64,000 nt of DNA. Source: Paenibacillus pinihumi DSM 23905 = JCM 16419 (GTDB lineage Bacteria > Bacillota > Bacilli > Paenibacillales > Paenibacillaceae). The notes below the pieces were generated by a model, which worked only from the letters and a program-made list of their open reading frames with translations, had not been told where the DNA came from and searched no databases. Of the stretch, positions 27,575-37,742 are shown piece after piece. The stretch lies in assembly GCF_000422505.1 (NCBI RefSeq), contig NZ_KE383864.1:478381-542380 (forward strand). Direction: 5' to 3'. Each line of letters opens with the position of its first letter. Position 1 is the stretch's first letter. The position numbers were made by a program, and so were the translations under genes.

Positions 27575-28036
27575 TTAGTCCTCAAGACCTTCGATTTGAA
27601 TAATTTCACTACGGTTTAAGACCTCGGCCAAATTGAGCATGATGAGCAACCGGTCATCGCCCATTTTTGCTACCCCTCTCAAATACTTGGCTTTGATGCC
27701 GCCCACCACTTCAGGCGGGGAATCAATCGCATCCGTATTCATATCAATGACATCATTTGCCGCATCGACAATAAAGCCGACTTCCAGCTCATTGACAGCA
27801 ACAATAATGATCCGTGAATTTTCAGTCGGCTCCGTCTCCGGCAATCCAAACCGCCCGCGCAGGTCAATGACAGGAACCACGACCCCACGCAGATTGATAA
27901 CACCTTTAATGAAGGCTGGCGTTTTTGGCACACGTGTGATCGGGAGCATCCGCTCAATTGTGCGGACCTTGTCAACCTCAATCCCGTACTCTTCGTTTCC
28001 CAGTGCAAAGACAATAACTTTCAAGTCTTCTCCCAT
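27575..28036 (-). CDS. cheW: chemotaxis coupling protein CheW
   Basis: CheW bridges receptors and the CheA kinase in the chemosensory array. The 153-residue SH3-like protein has the typical start (KVIVFALGNEEYGIEVDKV), the core TRVPKTPAFIKGVINLRGVVVPVIDLR and a C-terminal helix. The ATG lies after GGAGGGTT. It is encoded 12 bases after cheA. No cheV or cheR is present in the window; cheR is encoded elsewhere in Bacillus. Confidence 0.96.
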   Translation of the reverse strand: MGEDLKVIVFALGNEEYGIEVDKVRTIERMLPITRVPKTPAFIKGVINLRGVVVPVIDLRGRFGLPETEPTENSRIIIVAVNELEVGFIVDAANDVIDMNTDAIDSPPEVVGGIKAKYLRGVAKMGDDRLLIMLNLAEVLNRSEIIQIEGLED

Positions 28037-28048
28037 TGGTAACCCTCC

Positions 28049-30103
28049 CTATTTTATGAGTGCATTTGGATCAATAATTAAGGCGACTTGGCCGTCTCCA
28101 AGAATCGTTGCTCCGGAAATTGGGCCTGTATTGGTCAAGTAGCTGCCGAGCGATTTCAGTACAATCTCGCTTTGCCCGATAAACTCGTCAACGACAACTG
28201 CCCCCCATTTTTCACCTTTGCGGATAACGACGATTTCGGATTCCTCCTCCTCGTCCTCATCAAAGTCCGGCGAATCCAAAATCCGGCTCAAGGAAAGGAC
28301 AGGGATAATGGCTCCGCGGAACTCAATCATCCGGTTTCCGTGAATTTTGCGGATTTGCTCCCGTTTGATCACCGCGGTTTCCACAATCGAGGAAAGCGGG
28401 ATTGCATATTTCTCAGACCCAAGCTGCACCAGCATTGCCCAAATGATCGAAAGGGTAAGCGGCAGCTGAATGGAGAACTTCGTTCCTTTGCCAAAAGTGG
28501 AACTGACACTGACGTTCCCGCCGAGCGATGTAATCTTGGTCATGACAACATCCAAACCTACTCCGCGCCCCGACAGATCGGAAATCTTGTCGGCTGTACT
28601 GAAACCTGGAGCGAACAGCAGCATGAAAACCTCTTCATCGCTCATGCTTGATGCCTTCTCAGGCGGGATAACGCCATTTTTTATGGCGATGCCCAGCACT
28701 TTCTCCCGGTCAATACCTTTTCCGTCGTCCTCAATTTCAATAAATACATGGTTGCCGCTATGGTAAGCACGAAGGTGAACAGTTCCCGTCTCCGGCTTGC
28801 CGGAAGCAATCCGGTTCTCGATCGATTCGACACCGTGGTCGATGGAATTGCGCAACAGATGCACAAGCGGATCACCGATTTCATCGATAACGGTACGGTC
28901 AAGCTCTGTCTCGGCTCCAGTAATGACGAGATCGACCTTTTTATCAAGAGATTTGGCTACATCCCGTACCATTCTTGGGAATCGGTTAAAGACGGAATCG
29001 ACCGGTACCATTCTCAGCTTCAACACGATATTTTGCAAATCACTGCTCACCCGGGTCATATGCTCAACCGTCTCGGTCAACTCCGTGCGCTTGATTTCAC
29101 TCGCCAGCTGCTCAAGGCGCACCCGGTCAATCAGAAGCTCGCTGAACAGATTCATCAGCGTATCCAGACGCTCAATATCGACGCGGATGGTTCTATTCAC
29201 AGCTCCGCCCGAAGTTTGTGCCGCTCCGCCGCCTCGCTTGGCTTGAGGGGCTGCCTCTTGCTTCGCTTGTGCTGCCGCAGGAGCAGCCGACGCGGCAGCA
29301 ATCTCAGCTACCTGCGGCTGGCTCAAAAGGCCAAGCGATTCCTCATCCAATGCGGTAACTTCGGCGCTCTCCACCTCGGAAACATTGGCGATTTGCTGCT
29401 GCAATTCTTCTCCCTGCAGCTGGGATATGTAAAATATGGTAAATGAGCGGTCGAATTTGTCCTGCTCGATGTCCTGCACAGAGGGTACGGACTGAACAAT
29501 CTCTCCGTTACGCTCCAGCAGATCGAATACCATGTAAGCACGCGCTGCTTTAAGAATACAATTTTCTTCAATAGAGACCTGAATATGATATACCTGATGT
29601 CCGGTCTCCATCGATTGCTTCAGGACAGAAGCCTGAAATTCATCCAGCTGGGCTGCAGCAGCACCCTCAACAGCCCCTGCTTGTCCTGGAGTTGAAGCCG
29701 CTGCCGCTGCTGGTGCTGCGTAATCGCCCTTCACAATCGATTGCAGCGAGCTGACAATGGCGCTGACATCCGCCTTTCCGGTTCCGCCGTTTACGATATC
29801 CTGCACCATCATTTCGAGCGCATCCAGACTTTTGAAAAGCGTATCGAAAATGAAACTGTCCATCTTCAGCTTGCTGTTGCGAACCAGATCAAGCACGTTC
29901 TCCATCTCATGCGTAAGCGAAGCCAGATCCTCAAAGCCCATCGTTGCCGACATCCCTTTCAAGGTATGTGCGGAACGGAAAATAACCTGGACGATGCTGA
30001 TATCTTCGGGACTGCCTTCCAGCTGAAGCAAGTTTTCATTGAGAGACTGCAAATGATCATTGGATTCATCGATAAACATCGATAAATAGGCGTTCATATC
30101 CAT
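28049..30103 (-). CDS. cheA: chemotaxis histidine kinase CheA
   Basis: CheA autophosphorylates on histidine and passes the phosphate to CheY and CheB. The 684-residue protein has the P1 domain with phospho-His46 (RSAHTLKGMS), a P2 CheY/CheB-binding domain (about residues 175-255), a short Ala-rich linker, P3 dimerisation, a P4 HATPase domain (HLLRNSIDHGVES, DDGKGID, GRGVGLDVV) and a P5 CheW-like domain. The start is ATG 30103. The order cheB-cheA-cheW matches B. subtilis. Confidence 0.97.
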   Translation of the reverse strand: MDMNAYLSMFIDESNDHLQSLNENLLQLEGSPEDISIVQVIFRSAHTLKGMSATMGFEDLASLTHEMENVLDLVRNSKLKMDSFIFDTLFKSLDALEMMVQDIVNGGTGKADVSAIVSSLQSIVKGDYAAPAAAAASTPGQAGAVEGAAAAQLDEFQASVLKQSMETGHQVYHIQVSIEENCILKAARAYMVFDLLERNGEIVQSVPSVQDIEQDKFDRSFTIFYISQLQGEELQQQIANVSEVESAEVTALDEESLGLLSQPQVAEIAAASAAPAAAQAKQEAAPQAKRGGGAAQTSGGAVNRTIRVDIERLDTLMNLFSELLIDRVRLEQLASEIKRTELTETVEHMTRVSSDLQNIVLKLRMVPVDSVFNRFPRMVRDVAKSLDKKVDLVITGAETELDRTVIDEIGDPLVHLLRNSIDHGVESIENRIASGKPETGTVHLRAYHSGNHVFIEIEDDGKGIDREKVLGIAIKNGVIPPEKASSMSDEEVFMLLFAPGFSTADKISDLSGRGVGLDVVMTKITSLGGNVSVSSTFGKGTKFSIQLPLTLSIIWAMLVQLGSEKYAIPLSSIVETAVIKREQIRKIHGNRMIEFRGAIIPVLSLSRILDSPDFDEDEEEESEIVVIRKGEKWGAVVVDEFIGQSEIVLKSLGSYLTNTGPISGATILGDGQVALIIDPNALIK

Positions 30104-30128
30104 AGCTTCTACACCTCCAATAGTATAA

Positions 30129-31319
30129 TCATGAGCTGCTGGAATTGCGTCCTACAGCACTGACCAGAAAATTACCTATGCTGTGCAGCGGAAGCACAGT
30201 TGTAGCTGCCCCCGCCTCAATCGCTGACCGGGGCATTCCGAACACGACACAGGTTTCCTCCGCTTCGGCAACCGCTGTTGGGATTCCCTGCTCAACAAGC
30301 GACTTCATCCCCTTCGCCCCGTCGCTGCCCATTCCGGTCATTATGACCGCATGGCGCCTGAGCTTCGGATACGGCAGCAAAGACTCGAACAACACATCTA
30401 CGCTCGGCCGATGCCCGCTGCGGGGCGGGGTTTCAGACAAATGAATGTAATATTGGCCCGCTCTCTCTGTCAGTTCCATATGCAGCCCGCCGGGAGCAAT
30501 ATATACATGACCGGCGTGAACCTGCTGGCCCTGCTCCGCCTCCATAACCTTCAGATTGCTGAAGCTGTCCAGCCGCTGTGCAAGCGAGCGAGTAAATCTG
30601 GGAGGCATATGCTGGACTACCAGCACCGGTGCCGGGAATCCTGACGGCAGGTCGCCGATTAGCTGATGCAGCGCACGCGGGCCTCCTGTTGAGGTGCCGA
30701 CAGCTACGATATCCGTGAAGCTGCCTGTTATTTTCTGCGGCCGCTGCTGCTCGCGCTTAGGCGGCTTGGCTACCGCGGGCCGTCCGGCTGGCTTGAATTT
30801 GATTTCCGGCTTTACAATCTTCTCAGGTTCTGGCAGCTTCGGTTCCTCAGGCTTCCTGGTCTCCTGAGGAGGAGCAGGCTTCTTCACTGCCTCCGGACGC
30901 GGCACCGCCGGCACAGGTTTGCTGCGGGTCATAACAGCCACACTCAGTTTCTCAAGAAGCTGCTGGCCGACCTCCTGCGGACTAACAGCAGTGGAAGGCT
31001 TACGGATAAAATCGAAGGCTCCCAGCTGAAGCGCCTTGATCGTCTCCCTTGTGCCATCCTCGCTAATACCGGAAATCATAATGACCGGAGTCGGCTGGAT
31101 TCTCATAATCTGCTTCAAGGCCTCAAGCCCGTTCATCTCCGGCATCTCAAGGTCCATCGTAATGGCATCCGGCTTGTACTGCTTTAATGCGAGCAGCGCC
31201 TCTGCTCCGGTACCCGCCGTAGCCACAATTGTAAAACGCGGATCTTGTTTAATCAGGTCACAAATGATCTTACGCATAAAGGCAGAATCATCAACGACGA
31301 GAACGCGATATGGAGCCAT
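30129..31319 (-). CDS. cheB: chemotaxis response regulator methylesterase CheB
   Basis: CheB demethylates and can deamidate chemoreceptors when phosphorylated by CheA. The 396-residue protein has an N-terminal receiver with Asp10, Asp11 and phospho-acceptor Asp56. A long Pro/Lys-rich linker follows (about residues 130-200), then the methylesterase domain with catalytic Ser in GTSTGGPRA, His in VQHMPPRFT and Asp in GMGSDGAKG. The linker is longer than in E. coli CheB. It lies 30 bases after flhG. Confidence 0.96.
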   Translation of the reverse strand: MAPYRVLVVDDSAFMRKIICDLIKQDPRFTIVATAGTGAEALLALKQYKPDAITMDLEMPEMNGLEALKQIMRIQPTPVIMISGISEDGTRETIKALQLGAFDFIRKPSTAVSPQEVGQQLLEKLSVAVMTRSKPVPAVPRPEAVKKPAPPQETRKPEEPKLPEPEKIVKPEIKFKPAGRPAVAKPPKREQQRPQKITGSFTDIVAVGTSTGGPRALHQLIGDLPSGFPAPVLVVQHMPPRFTRSLAQRLDSFSNLKVMEAEQGQQVHAGHVYIAPGGLHMELTERAGQYYIHLSETPPRSGHRPSVDVLFESLLPYPKLRRHAVIMTGMGSDGAKGMKSLVEQGIPTAVAEAEETCVVFGMPRSAIEAGAATTVLPLHSIGNFLVSAVGRNSSSS

Positions 31320-31349
31320 TATATTTGCCTCCTTCCTGCCTTGGCTTTA

Positions 31350-32228
31350 TCACTTTTTCAGCCTCAGCATCCGGTTGATAAAGCCTTTCAGCCCAACCTC
31401 TGCCGGGGCTGCATTTCCTTCTTCGTTTAAAAAATGCCGGGCAATTACATCAATGGATCTGGCAGCTTCGCCCGTTGGATAAGCGAGTGCAAACGGCACT
31501 TGCTTTTTCACTGCCTTGGTCACATTGGCATCATCCATAACAGTCCCAAGAAGCGGAACCTCAATTTGTAAAAACTGCTTCGCCACCATGGCAATCTTGT
31601 CCGCTGTCTGTTTGCCTTCCCTTATATCCGATGCCCGGTTGACAACCAGCTTGAAGGACACATCCTCATGCATCGATCTCACCATCTTCATCAAGGCATA
31701 AGCATCGGTAATTGAGGTAGGCTCAGGTGTCGTGACGACAATTGTCTCCTGCGCCGCGGCAATAAACTTGACTGTTTCCTTCGAGAGCCCTGCTCCTGTA
31801 TCAAACAGAATAACATCATAATGTCCGCTCAGACGGGCAATCTGTTCCCCGAAATAATCCAGTTCCGACTGTGGCAATTCCACCAGATCACGGAAGCCGG
31901 AACCGCCGGCAATGAAATCAATACCGCTTGGCACATGCTGGATGATATCCCAGATTGTCTTCTCCCGCTTGAGCAGGTGATACAGATTATGTGGCGCGGA
32001 AAATCCCATCAGGACATCAATGTTGGCCATCCCGATATCCGCATCAAACACAAGTACTTTTTGGCCGCGACGCTGCAGCATCAGGGCAAAATTAAGACTG
32101 AAATTGGATTTTCCGACTCCGCCCTTGCCGCTGGTCACTGTGACAATTCGTGTCAATTTTGGCTGCTGCAAAGCCCCATTCTCCTGTGCGGTTACCAGTT
32201 TCCTTAATGAATCGGCCTGGTCATTCAT
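31350..32228 (-). CDS. flhG: flagellar number regulator FlhG (MinD-like ATPase)
   Basis: FlhG (YlxH) is a MinD-family ATPase that, with FlhF, sets flagellar number and pattern and activates FlhF GTPase. The 292-residue protein has the deviant Walker A SGKGGVGKS at residues 33-41, the DADIGMANIDVLMG switch and a C-terminal membrane-targeting region. I chose ATG 32228 (MNDQADSLRKL); it overlaps the flhF stop by eight bases, and its N-terminal helix resembles the FlhF-activating motif of B. subtilis FlhG. An ATT/ATG extension ten codons upstream is less likely. Confidence 0.93.
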   Translation of the reverse strand: MNDQADSLRKLVTAQENGALQQPKLTRIVTVTSGKGGVGKSNFSLNFALMLQRRGQKVLVFDADIGMANIDVLMGFSAPHNLYHLLKREKTIWDIIQHVPSGIDFIAGGSGFRDLVELPQSELDYFGEQIARLSGHYDVILFDTGAGLSKETVKFIAAAQETIVVTTPEPTSITDAYALMKMVRSMHEDVSFKLVVNRASDIREGKQTADKIAMVAKQFLQIEVPLLGTVMDDANVTKAVKKQVPFALAYPTGEAARSIDVIARHFLNEEGNAAPAEVGLKGFINRMLRLKK

Positions 32229-33477
32229 CTTCCGCAGCTCCGAGCAGTTGTTCCACATAGCTGTTTATTTCAAATGGACGGATGTCCTCTGGGACATTCT
32301 GACCGCTGGCGATATAAGCAGGCTTAAGCAAATGTGCCAGTGCAATATTGAGAATTGCACCGTAGCTCTGTGTCTCATCCCACTTGGTAAACAACACTTT
32401 GTCTACGCCATAGAGTGAAAAATGTCTGGCTACCACGTCCATATCCTGGGTTTTGCCTGTCAGGCTTAATACCAGAAATGTATCACTGTCGGAATGACCC
32501 TGGATCAGGCTGTTCACTTCCGATACGTAAAGCTCATTGCGAAAATTGCGTCCTGCTGTATCCATGAAGACCAAATCCCGGTCCTCCAGCTGGCTGAAAG
32601 CACGGTTCAGCTCAAGCGGAGAGAATACAACCTCCAGCGGAACATTTAAAATGTTGGCGTACGTGCGCAGCTGGTCAACGGCTGCAATTCTGTATGTATC
32701 TGACGTAATAAATCCGACCCGCCTTTTATGGCGCAGAGTTTGCTCTGCAGCCAGCTTGGCAATCGTGGTTGTCTTGCCGACACCCGTCGGCCCGACGAAG
32801 TTCAGGATTCTCACCGAAGGTGATATCCCTTCAGTCTGCAGAGGCAGCATCCACATCTTGATAATTCCCGAAGCCTCTGTCCATATCTGCTCCGTCGTCC
32901 AATCTGTGCTGTAATCTTCGGACTCTGTAATGCCTTCAAGCAACCTGTCAACCCACTCGTCCGCCACTTCTTGTTTGCGCAGCCGCTCCACCAGCTTTTG
33001 CAGTGCGGCCGGACGCTGCTGCTCGGTCCCTTGCTGTCTCGAGAAGCCGATAATCATCTGCTTCATCTGGCGAATTTCGTCAGCAAGGTCCGACTGCACC
33101 ACAGACGATGGTGCTGCTGCCTCTACAGCTTTGGCCGGAGCCGGAGAAGGAGTGACCGGCGGCACATAGGCCTTCAGCTCTTCTTTCAATAAATCAGCAA
33201 CTGCCGCAGCGGAGAATTTCTCCGGGGCAGCGGCATAAGTGGAGCTATTGAAGGGAATTGCTGCCGCCGCAGTCTGAACGGGAAGCGCCGGCTTAGCTGG
33301 CTGCTGTCCCGATTCAATAGCGGCAATGACCTCCATTTTCTTCTTGCGAAACATGCCCATAAAGCCGCCTACGCGTATTTCCTTTGTATTGAGGATCACC
33401 GCATCATTTCCCAGCTCGCTTCGGATCAGAGAGAGCGCATCAGGCATTGATTGGACAACGTACCGTTTCACTCTCAT
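32221..33477 (-). CDS. flhF: flagellar biosynthesis SRP-type GTPase FlhF
   Basis: FlhF is the third SRP-family GTPase, next to Ffh and FtsY, and positions new flagella. The 418-residue protein has an N-terminal basic B domain with a long proline/alanine-rich stretch (about residues 70-130), an N helical bundle and the G domain with [34 protein letters not shown] and TKWDE. Its ATG overlaps the flhA stop by four bases and it precedes flhG, as in Bacillus. Confidence 0.95.
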   Translation of the reverse strand: MRVKRYVVQSMPDALSLIRSELGNDAVILNTKEIRVGGFMGMFRKKKMEVIAAIESGQQPAKPALPVQTAAAAIPFNSSTYAAAPEKFSAAAVADLLKEELKAYVPPVTPSPAPAKAVEAAAPSSVVQSDLADEIRQMKQMIIGFSRQQGTEQQRPAALQKLVERLRKQEVADEWVDRLLEGITESEDYSTDWTTEQIWTEASGIIKMWMLPLQTEGISPSVRILNFVGPTGVGKTTTIAKLAAEQTLRHKRRVGFITSDTYRIAAVDQLRTYANILNVPLEVVFSPLELNRAFSQLEDRDLVFMDTAGRNFRNELYVSEVNSLIQGHSDSDTFLVLSLTGKTQDMDVVARHFSLYGVDKVLFTKWDETQSYGAILNIALAHLLKPAYIASGQNVPEDIRPFEINSYVEQLLGAAEDE

Positions 33478-35507
33478 AGATTCACCACCCCGACGCTTTG
33501 GACTTCAACACTTGGCTCAAGCTCACTGTAAGAAAGGACTGGCACATCCTGCATCGTACGCTCTACCAGCTGCCGCAAATACATGCGGATAGTCGGCGAG
33601 GTCAAAACGATGGGCTGCTGTCCGGACTGTGCCTGCCTGGTTACCTGTTCGCTCAGTTTCGTGTAAATATGCTGCGTCGTGACAGGATCAAGAGCCAGAT
33701 AGCTGCCCTGGTCGGATTGCTGGACGGACTCGGCAATCTTCTTCTCAATGGAAGGCCCGACCGTAATGACCTTAAGCGCGTCGTGGCCGGAAGCGTACTG
33801 CAGCGTAATTTGTCGCGACAGCGCCTGTCTGACGTATTCAGTCAGAATATCCGGGTCCTTTGTATAGCTGCCCTGGTCCGCCAGCGTCTCAAAGACGGTT
33901 ACCAAATCGCGAATTGAGATTTTCTCACGCAGCAGCTTCACCAGCACCTTCTGCACTTCTCCTACTGATAGAATGGAAGGGATTAATTCATCAACAAGCG
34001 CCGGATAGCTTTCGCGGACATTTTCGATAAGCGCCTTCGTCTCCTGTCTGCCAACCAGTTCATGGGAATGTCTCTTGATAACCTCTGTCAAATGGGTCGC
34101 CACGACCGAAGGCGGATCAACGACGGTATAGCCGGAAAGTTCTGCCCTTTCCTTCATTGCTTCATCTACCCACAAGGCCGGAAGTCCAAATGCAGGCTCC
34201 TGAGTCTCAATACCTATTATTGAGTCATCATCGAACCCTGGACTCATAGCCAAATAGTGGTTCATGAGCAATTCGCCCCGGGCGACCGTATTTCCTTTAA
34301 TTTTAATCACATATTCATTCGGTTTCAGCTGAATATTGTCACGGATGCGGATCACCGGTACGACAATTCCTAATTCAAGCGCACACTGTCTGCGGATCAT
34401 GATGACACGATCGAGCAGATCCCCTCCCTGTTGCGCATCTGCAAGCGGGATTAGCCCATAACCGAATTCAAATTCAATCGGGTCAACCTGCAAAAGGCTG
34501 ATTACACTTTCCGGACTGCGTACTTCCTCGATTTGCTGTTCTTCTACCATCAGTTCCTCTTCCTGCTTTTGCTTCGCAAGCGAGCCGCTCATCTTCCATC
34601 CTGCAAAGGCCAGCAATGCGGCTAAAGGCAGGGTGGCCAAAGGCCCAATCGGTGTAAAGATACCGAGCATGGCAATGGTTCCGGCTACGATATACAACAG
34701 CTTTGGATATCGGAACAGCTGGCTCGTCAAATCAAATGCCAAATTGCCCTCTGATGCCGCACGTGTCACAATCAGACCTGCTGCCGTAGAGATCAGCAAT
34801 GCCGGAATCTGGCTGACCAGTCCATCACCAATTGTCAGGACGGAGAACGTGCTGATCGCTTCCGAGAACTCCATGCCGTGAATGGCCATACCAATCACAA
34901 AGCCGCCGAGAAGGTTAATAAACAGGATAATAATGGAGGCAATCGCGTCTCCCTTTACGAATTTGCTCGCACCGTCCATTGCACCGTAGAAGTCCGCTTC
35001 GCGTTCAATCTTTTGTCTGCGTTCGCGGGCCTGCTGTTCATTGATCAATCCCGCATTCAAGTCGGCATCAATACTCATCTGCTTTCCGGGCATCGCGTCA
35101 AGTGTAAAGCGGGCTGCAACCTCTGCCACACGTTCGGAGCCCTTCGTAATGACGATAAACTGAACAACGACCAGAATGAGGAACACGACAAAGCCGATTG
35201 CAATTTGCCCCCCGGCCACAAACTGGCCGAACGTCTCAACAACCTTGCCCGCCTCACCATGAGAGAGAATGTTCCGGGTTGTCGATACGTTCAAGGCGAG
35301 GCGAAACAATGTCGTAATCAGCAGCACCGCAGGAAAAATTGAAAATTCAAGCGGGCTCTGCGTATTCATTCCAATCAGTAGAATCATCAGCGCTGCTGAT
35401 ATATTTACGATCAGCAGGACATCAAGCAGCACGATCGGGACGGGAATAACCATCATGAGGACAATGCCTATAATGCCGATCAATATGGACATATCCTTCA
35501 ATCGCAT
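33474..35507 (-). CDS. flhA: flagellar export gate protein FlhA
   Basis: FlhA is the large subunit of the type III export gate and forms the nonameric docking ring for chaperone-substrate complexes. The 677-residue protein has eight predicted membrane helices in its first 330 residues, the FHIPEP-type loop (AARFTLDAMPGKQMSIDADLNAG near residue 135) and a cytoplasmic C-terminal domain from about residue 350. The start is ATG 35507. It is encoded between flhB and flhF. Confidence 0.97.
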   Translation of the reverse strand: MRLKDMSILIGIIGIVLMMVIPVPIVLLDVLLIVNISAALMILLIGMNTQSPLEFSIFPAVLLITTLFRLALNVSTTRNILSHGEAGKVVETFGQFVAGGQIAIGFVVFLILVVVQFIVITKGSERVAEVAARFTLDAMPGKQMSIDADLNAGLINEQQARERRQKIEREADFYGAMDGASKFVKGDAIASIIILFINLLGGFVIGMAIHGMEFSEAISTFSVLTIGDGLVSQIPALLISTAAGLIVTRAASEGNLAFDLTSQLFRYPKLLYIVAGTIAMLGIFTPIGPLATLPLAALLAFAGWKMSGSLAKQKQEEELMVEEQQIEEVRSPESVISLLQVDPIEFEFGYGLIPLADAQQGGDLLDRVIMIRRQCALELGIVVPVIRIRDNIQLKPNEYVIKIKGNTVARGELLMNHYLAMSPGFDDDSIIGIETQEPAFGLPALWVDEAMKERAELSGYTVVDPPSVVATHLTEVIKRHSHELVGRQETKALIENVRESYPALVDELIPSILSVGEVQKVLVKLLREKISIRDLVTVFETLADQGSYTKDPDILTEYVRQALSRQITLQYASGHDALKVITVGPSIEKKIAESVQQSDQGSYLALDPVTTQHIYTKLSEQVTRQAQSGQQPIVLTSPTIRMYLRQLVERTMQDVPVLSYSELEPSVEVQSVGVVNL

Positions 35508-35536
35508 ACTGCTCTACCTCTTTCTATACTGACATG

Positions 35537-36628
35537 TCATTTGGTTTTGCGTTTTACTTTGTACACATAAGCAAGTACTTCAGCTACTGCCTGGAACAGA
35601 TCGGACGGAATTGTATCCCCAATCTCCGCCCGCTCGAACAATGCCCGGGCCAGCGGTTTGTTCTCCATCATGATAATGCCGTTTTCCTTGGCAATTTCCC
35701 TGATTTTGAGCGCTACATAATCCATCCCTTTGGCGATAATAACCGGTGCTTCCATCTCGCTCCCGTCATATCGGATCGCTACCGCGAAGTGCGTCGGGTT
35801 CGTAATGACGACATCCGCCTTGGGAACCTCCTGCATCATCCGCTGCAGTGCCATTTTACGCTGACGTTCGCGAATTCTGCCTTTGATGACCGGGTTCCCC
35901 TCGGTCTTTTTGTATTCATCCTTAATATCCTGCTTGGACATCCGTTGTTTCTTTTCAAAGTCAAATCTCTGATACATATAATCCATCAGAGCCAATACGA
36001 CAAGCAATGCGCCGATCTTTACGCCCAGTGACAGGGTAATCGAGGCGGCAAAGGAAAAAATCTGCTCAATCGGGACAGAGCCCAGCGAAAGAATATGATC
36101 CTTCTCTCCCCAAAGTGTCATCCAGACTACAAGACCTATTACTGTCAGCTTCAATATGCTCTTTAAAAATTCAACTACTGAACGCATCGAAAAAATTTGC
36201 TTGAAACCCTGAACCGGATTGATCTTGCTCAGCTTCATCTTTAAAGGATCGCCTGTGAGCAAAAATCCGAATTGGACGTAATTGCCGAGCAATGCTACAA
36301 CAATCGCAATGCCGAACAACGGGGCCAGCAGCATCAGTCCTTCAATGATCAGATCCTTGAATAAGATGCCGACGTTGGCAAGCGTAATCTCCATGTTGAG
36401 ACGGGACTCAAAGGTGCTGCCAAATAATCCGATCAGCCTCTCTTTGTAATATCCGCCCAGCATAAGAAAACTCAGAAAGACGAACAGGAGAATAAATGAT
36501 GCAGGCACTTCCATACTTTTGGCAACCTGGCCTTTTTTTCTGGAATCCTGCTTTTTCTTCGGGGTCGCCTTCTCTGTCTTCTCCTGGGAGAACATCTGCA
36601 AATCAAGCGACCAACGGTAAGCTTGCAC
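35537..36628 (-). CDS. flhB: flagellar export switch protein FlhB
   Basis: FlhB switches export from rod/hook to filament substrates after self-cleavage. The 363-residue protein has a charged N-terminus (EKTEKATPKKKQDSRKKGQV), four membrane helices and the cleavage motif NPTH in DVVITNPTHFAVAIRYD near residue 270. The start is GTG 36628 with GGGAGG eight bases upstream; the next residues (QAYRWSLDLQMFSQEK) match the family's LDLQFF motif. It follows fliR. Confidence 0.96.
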   Translation of the reverse strand: MQAYRWSLDLQMFSQEKTEKATPKKKQDSRKKGQVAKSMEVPASFILLFVFLSFLMLGGYYKERLIGLFGSTFESRLNMEITLANVGILFKDLIIEGLMLLAPLFGIAIVVALLGNYVQFGFLLTGDPLKMKLSKINPVQGFKQIFSMRSVVEFLKSILKLTVIGLVVWMTLWGEKDHILSLGSVPIEQIFSFAASITLSLGVKIGALLVVLALMDYMYQRFDFEKKQRMSKQDIKDEYKKTEGNPVIKGRIRERQRKMALQRMMQEVPKADVVITNPTHFAVAIRYDGSEMEAPVIIAKGMDYVALKIREIAKENGIIMMENKPLARALFERAEIGDTIPSDLFQAVAEVLAYVYKVKRKTK

Positions 36629-36643
36629 GAGTAGAACCTCCCT

Positions 36644-37435
36644 TTAAGAGGTCAATTGTTGTTGAAGCCCGGCCAGCAAATTTTCCATGGCGGCAAACAT
36701 CTGCCCGAACAGGTTGCCGATCAGTGCCGCAAAGCCAGGCATGAGCAGGGCAAGCATGAACAAGCCAACCAGAATTTTAAGCGGGATACCGATTACAAAC
36801 ACATTAAATTGCGGCGCTGTTCTGGCTAGGAAGCCAAGCCCGACATCAGTGAGGAACAGAGCGACCACCAAAGGTGCCGAAAGCTGGAGCGCCAGCAGGA
36901 ACACCTTGCTGAATGTAATGACCAGAAACTCGCTGACTGACCCTTGATAAATCTGATTAAACAGATTGTTGGATAGCGGCAGCCAATCATAGCTCTGCAT
37001 CACTGCACTGAGCAAATAATGATGTCCGTTCATGGACAGAAACAGCAGCATCACAATTATAAATTTGAAATTGCCGAGCAGCGGCACTGTGAACCCGGAT
37101 ACCGGGTCCATTACGTTCGCCATCCCGAAACCCATTTGCATATCGATAAAGCCCCCTGCAATCTGTACAGCAGTCACAAACATGTAGGCCACAAACCCCA
37201 GCAGCAGACCCGCCAGCACCTCACGAATGACCATTAGCAGATAGCCTGCATCTATGACAAGCGATACATTAATGCCGTAGACCAAATAGACTAGCAGGGC
37301 AACAAAAAATCCCAGGCCGATCTTGAATGGAGCCGGGACGTTGCGGGTCGAAAAAATCGGCGCAACGACGAAAAACGATGTGATTCGACAAAAGATTAAC
37401 AAAAAAATAGGGAATGCCTGTAGAATAACTTCCAT
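36644..37435 (-). CDS. fliR: flagellar export gate protein FliR
   Basis: FliR forms the FliPQR core complex of the export gate with FliP and FliQ. The 263-residue protein has about six membrane helices, the N-terminal CRITSFFVVAPIF stretch and GFGMANVMDPVSG near residue 110. The start is ATG 37435, 11 bases after fliQ. The C-terminus ends in a cytoplasmic Gln-rich tail. Confidence 0.95.
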   Translation of the reverse strand: MEVILQAFPIFLLIFCRITSFFVVAPIFSTRNVPAPFKIGLGFFVALLVYLVYGINVSLVIDAGYLLMVIREVLAGLLLGFVAYMFVTAVQIAGGFIDMQMGFGMANVMDPVSGFTVPLLGNFKFIIVMLLFLSMNGHHYLLSAVMQSYDWLPLSNNLFNQIYQGSVSEFLVITFSKVFLLALQLSAPLVVALFLTDVGLGFLARTAPQFNVFVIGIPLKILVGLFMLALLMPGFAALIGNLFGQMFAAMENLLAGLQQQLTS

Positions 37436-37446
37436 GAATCCACGGC

Positions 37447-37716
37447 CTATCCGATATATTTATCCAGATTGTTGAGCAGATTGTATGTAAAATCCACGAT
37501 GGTGTTCAGTACCCAAGGCCCAAACAGCAGCACAGCCAGCAATACGGCCACAATTTTAGGCACAAAGGCCAGGGTCTGCTCCTGAATCTGTGTAGTAGCC
37601 TGAAATATACTGACGATCAGACCAACCAGAAGCCCGAGCACCAGCATCGGAGCACTGGCTTTCAATACAGTCCAGATCGCCTGTCCGGCCAAGCCGATAA
37701 TAAAATCCGAGCTCAT
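37447..37716 (-). CDS. fliQ: flagellar export gate protein FliQ
   Basis: FliQ is the small two-helix subunit of the FliPQR gate. The 89-residue protein (MSSDFIIGLAGQAIWTVLK) has the normal length and two hydrophobic helices separated by a QATTQIQEQTL loop. I chose ATG 37716, close after GGAGCG; a longer frame would overlap fliP. It lies 26 bases after fliP. Confidence 0.94.
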   Translation of the reverse strand: MSSDFIIGLAGQAIWTVLKASAPMLVLGLLVGLIVSIFQATTQIQEQTLAFVPKIVAVLLAVLLFGPWVLNTIVDFTYNLLNNLDKYIG

Positions 37717-37742
37717 CCTTTTCGCTCCTTCCGCTTGATTAG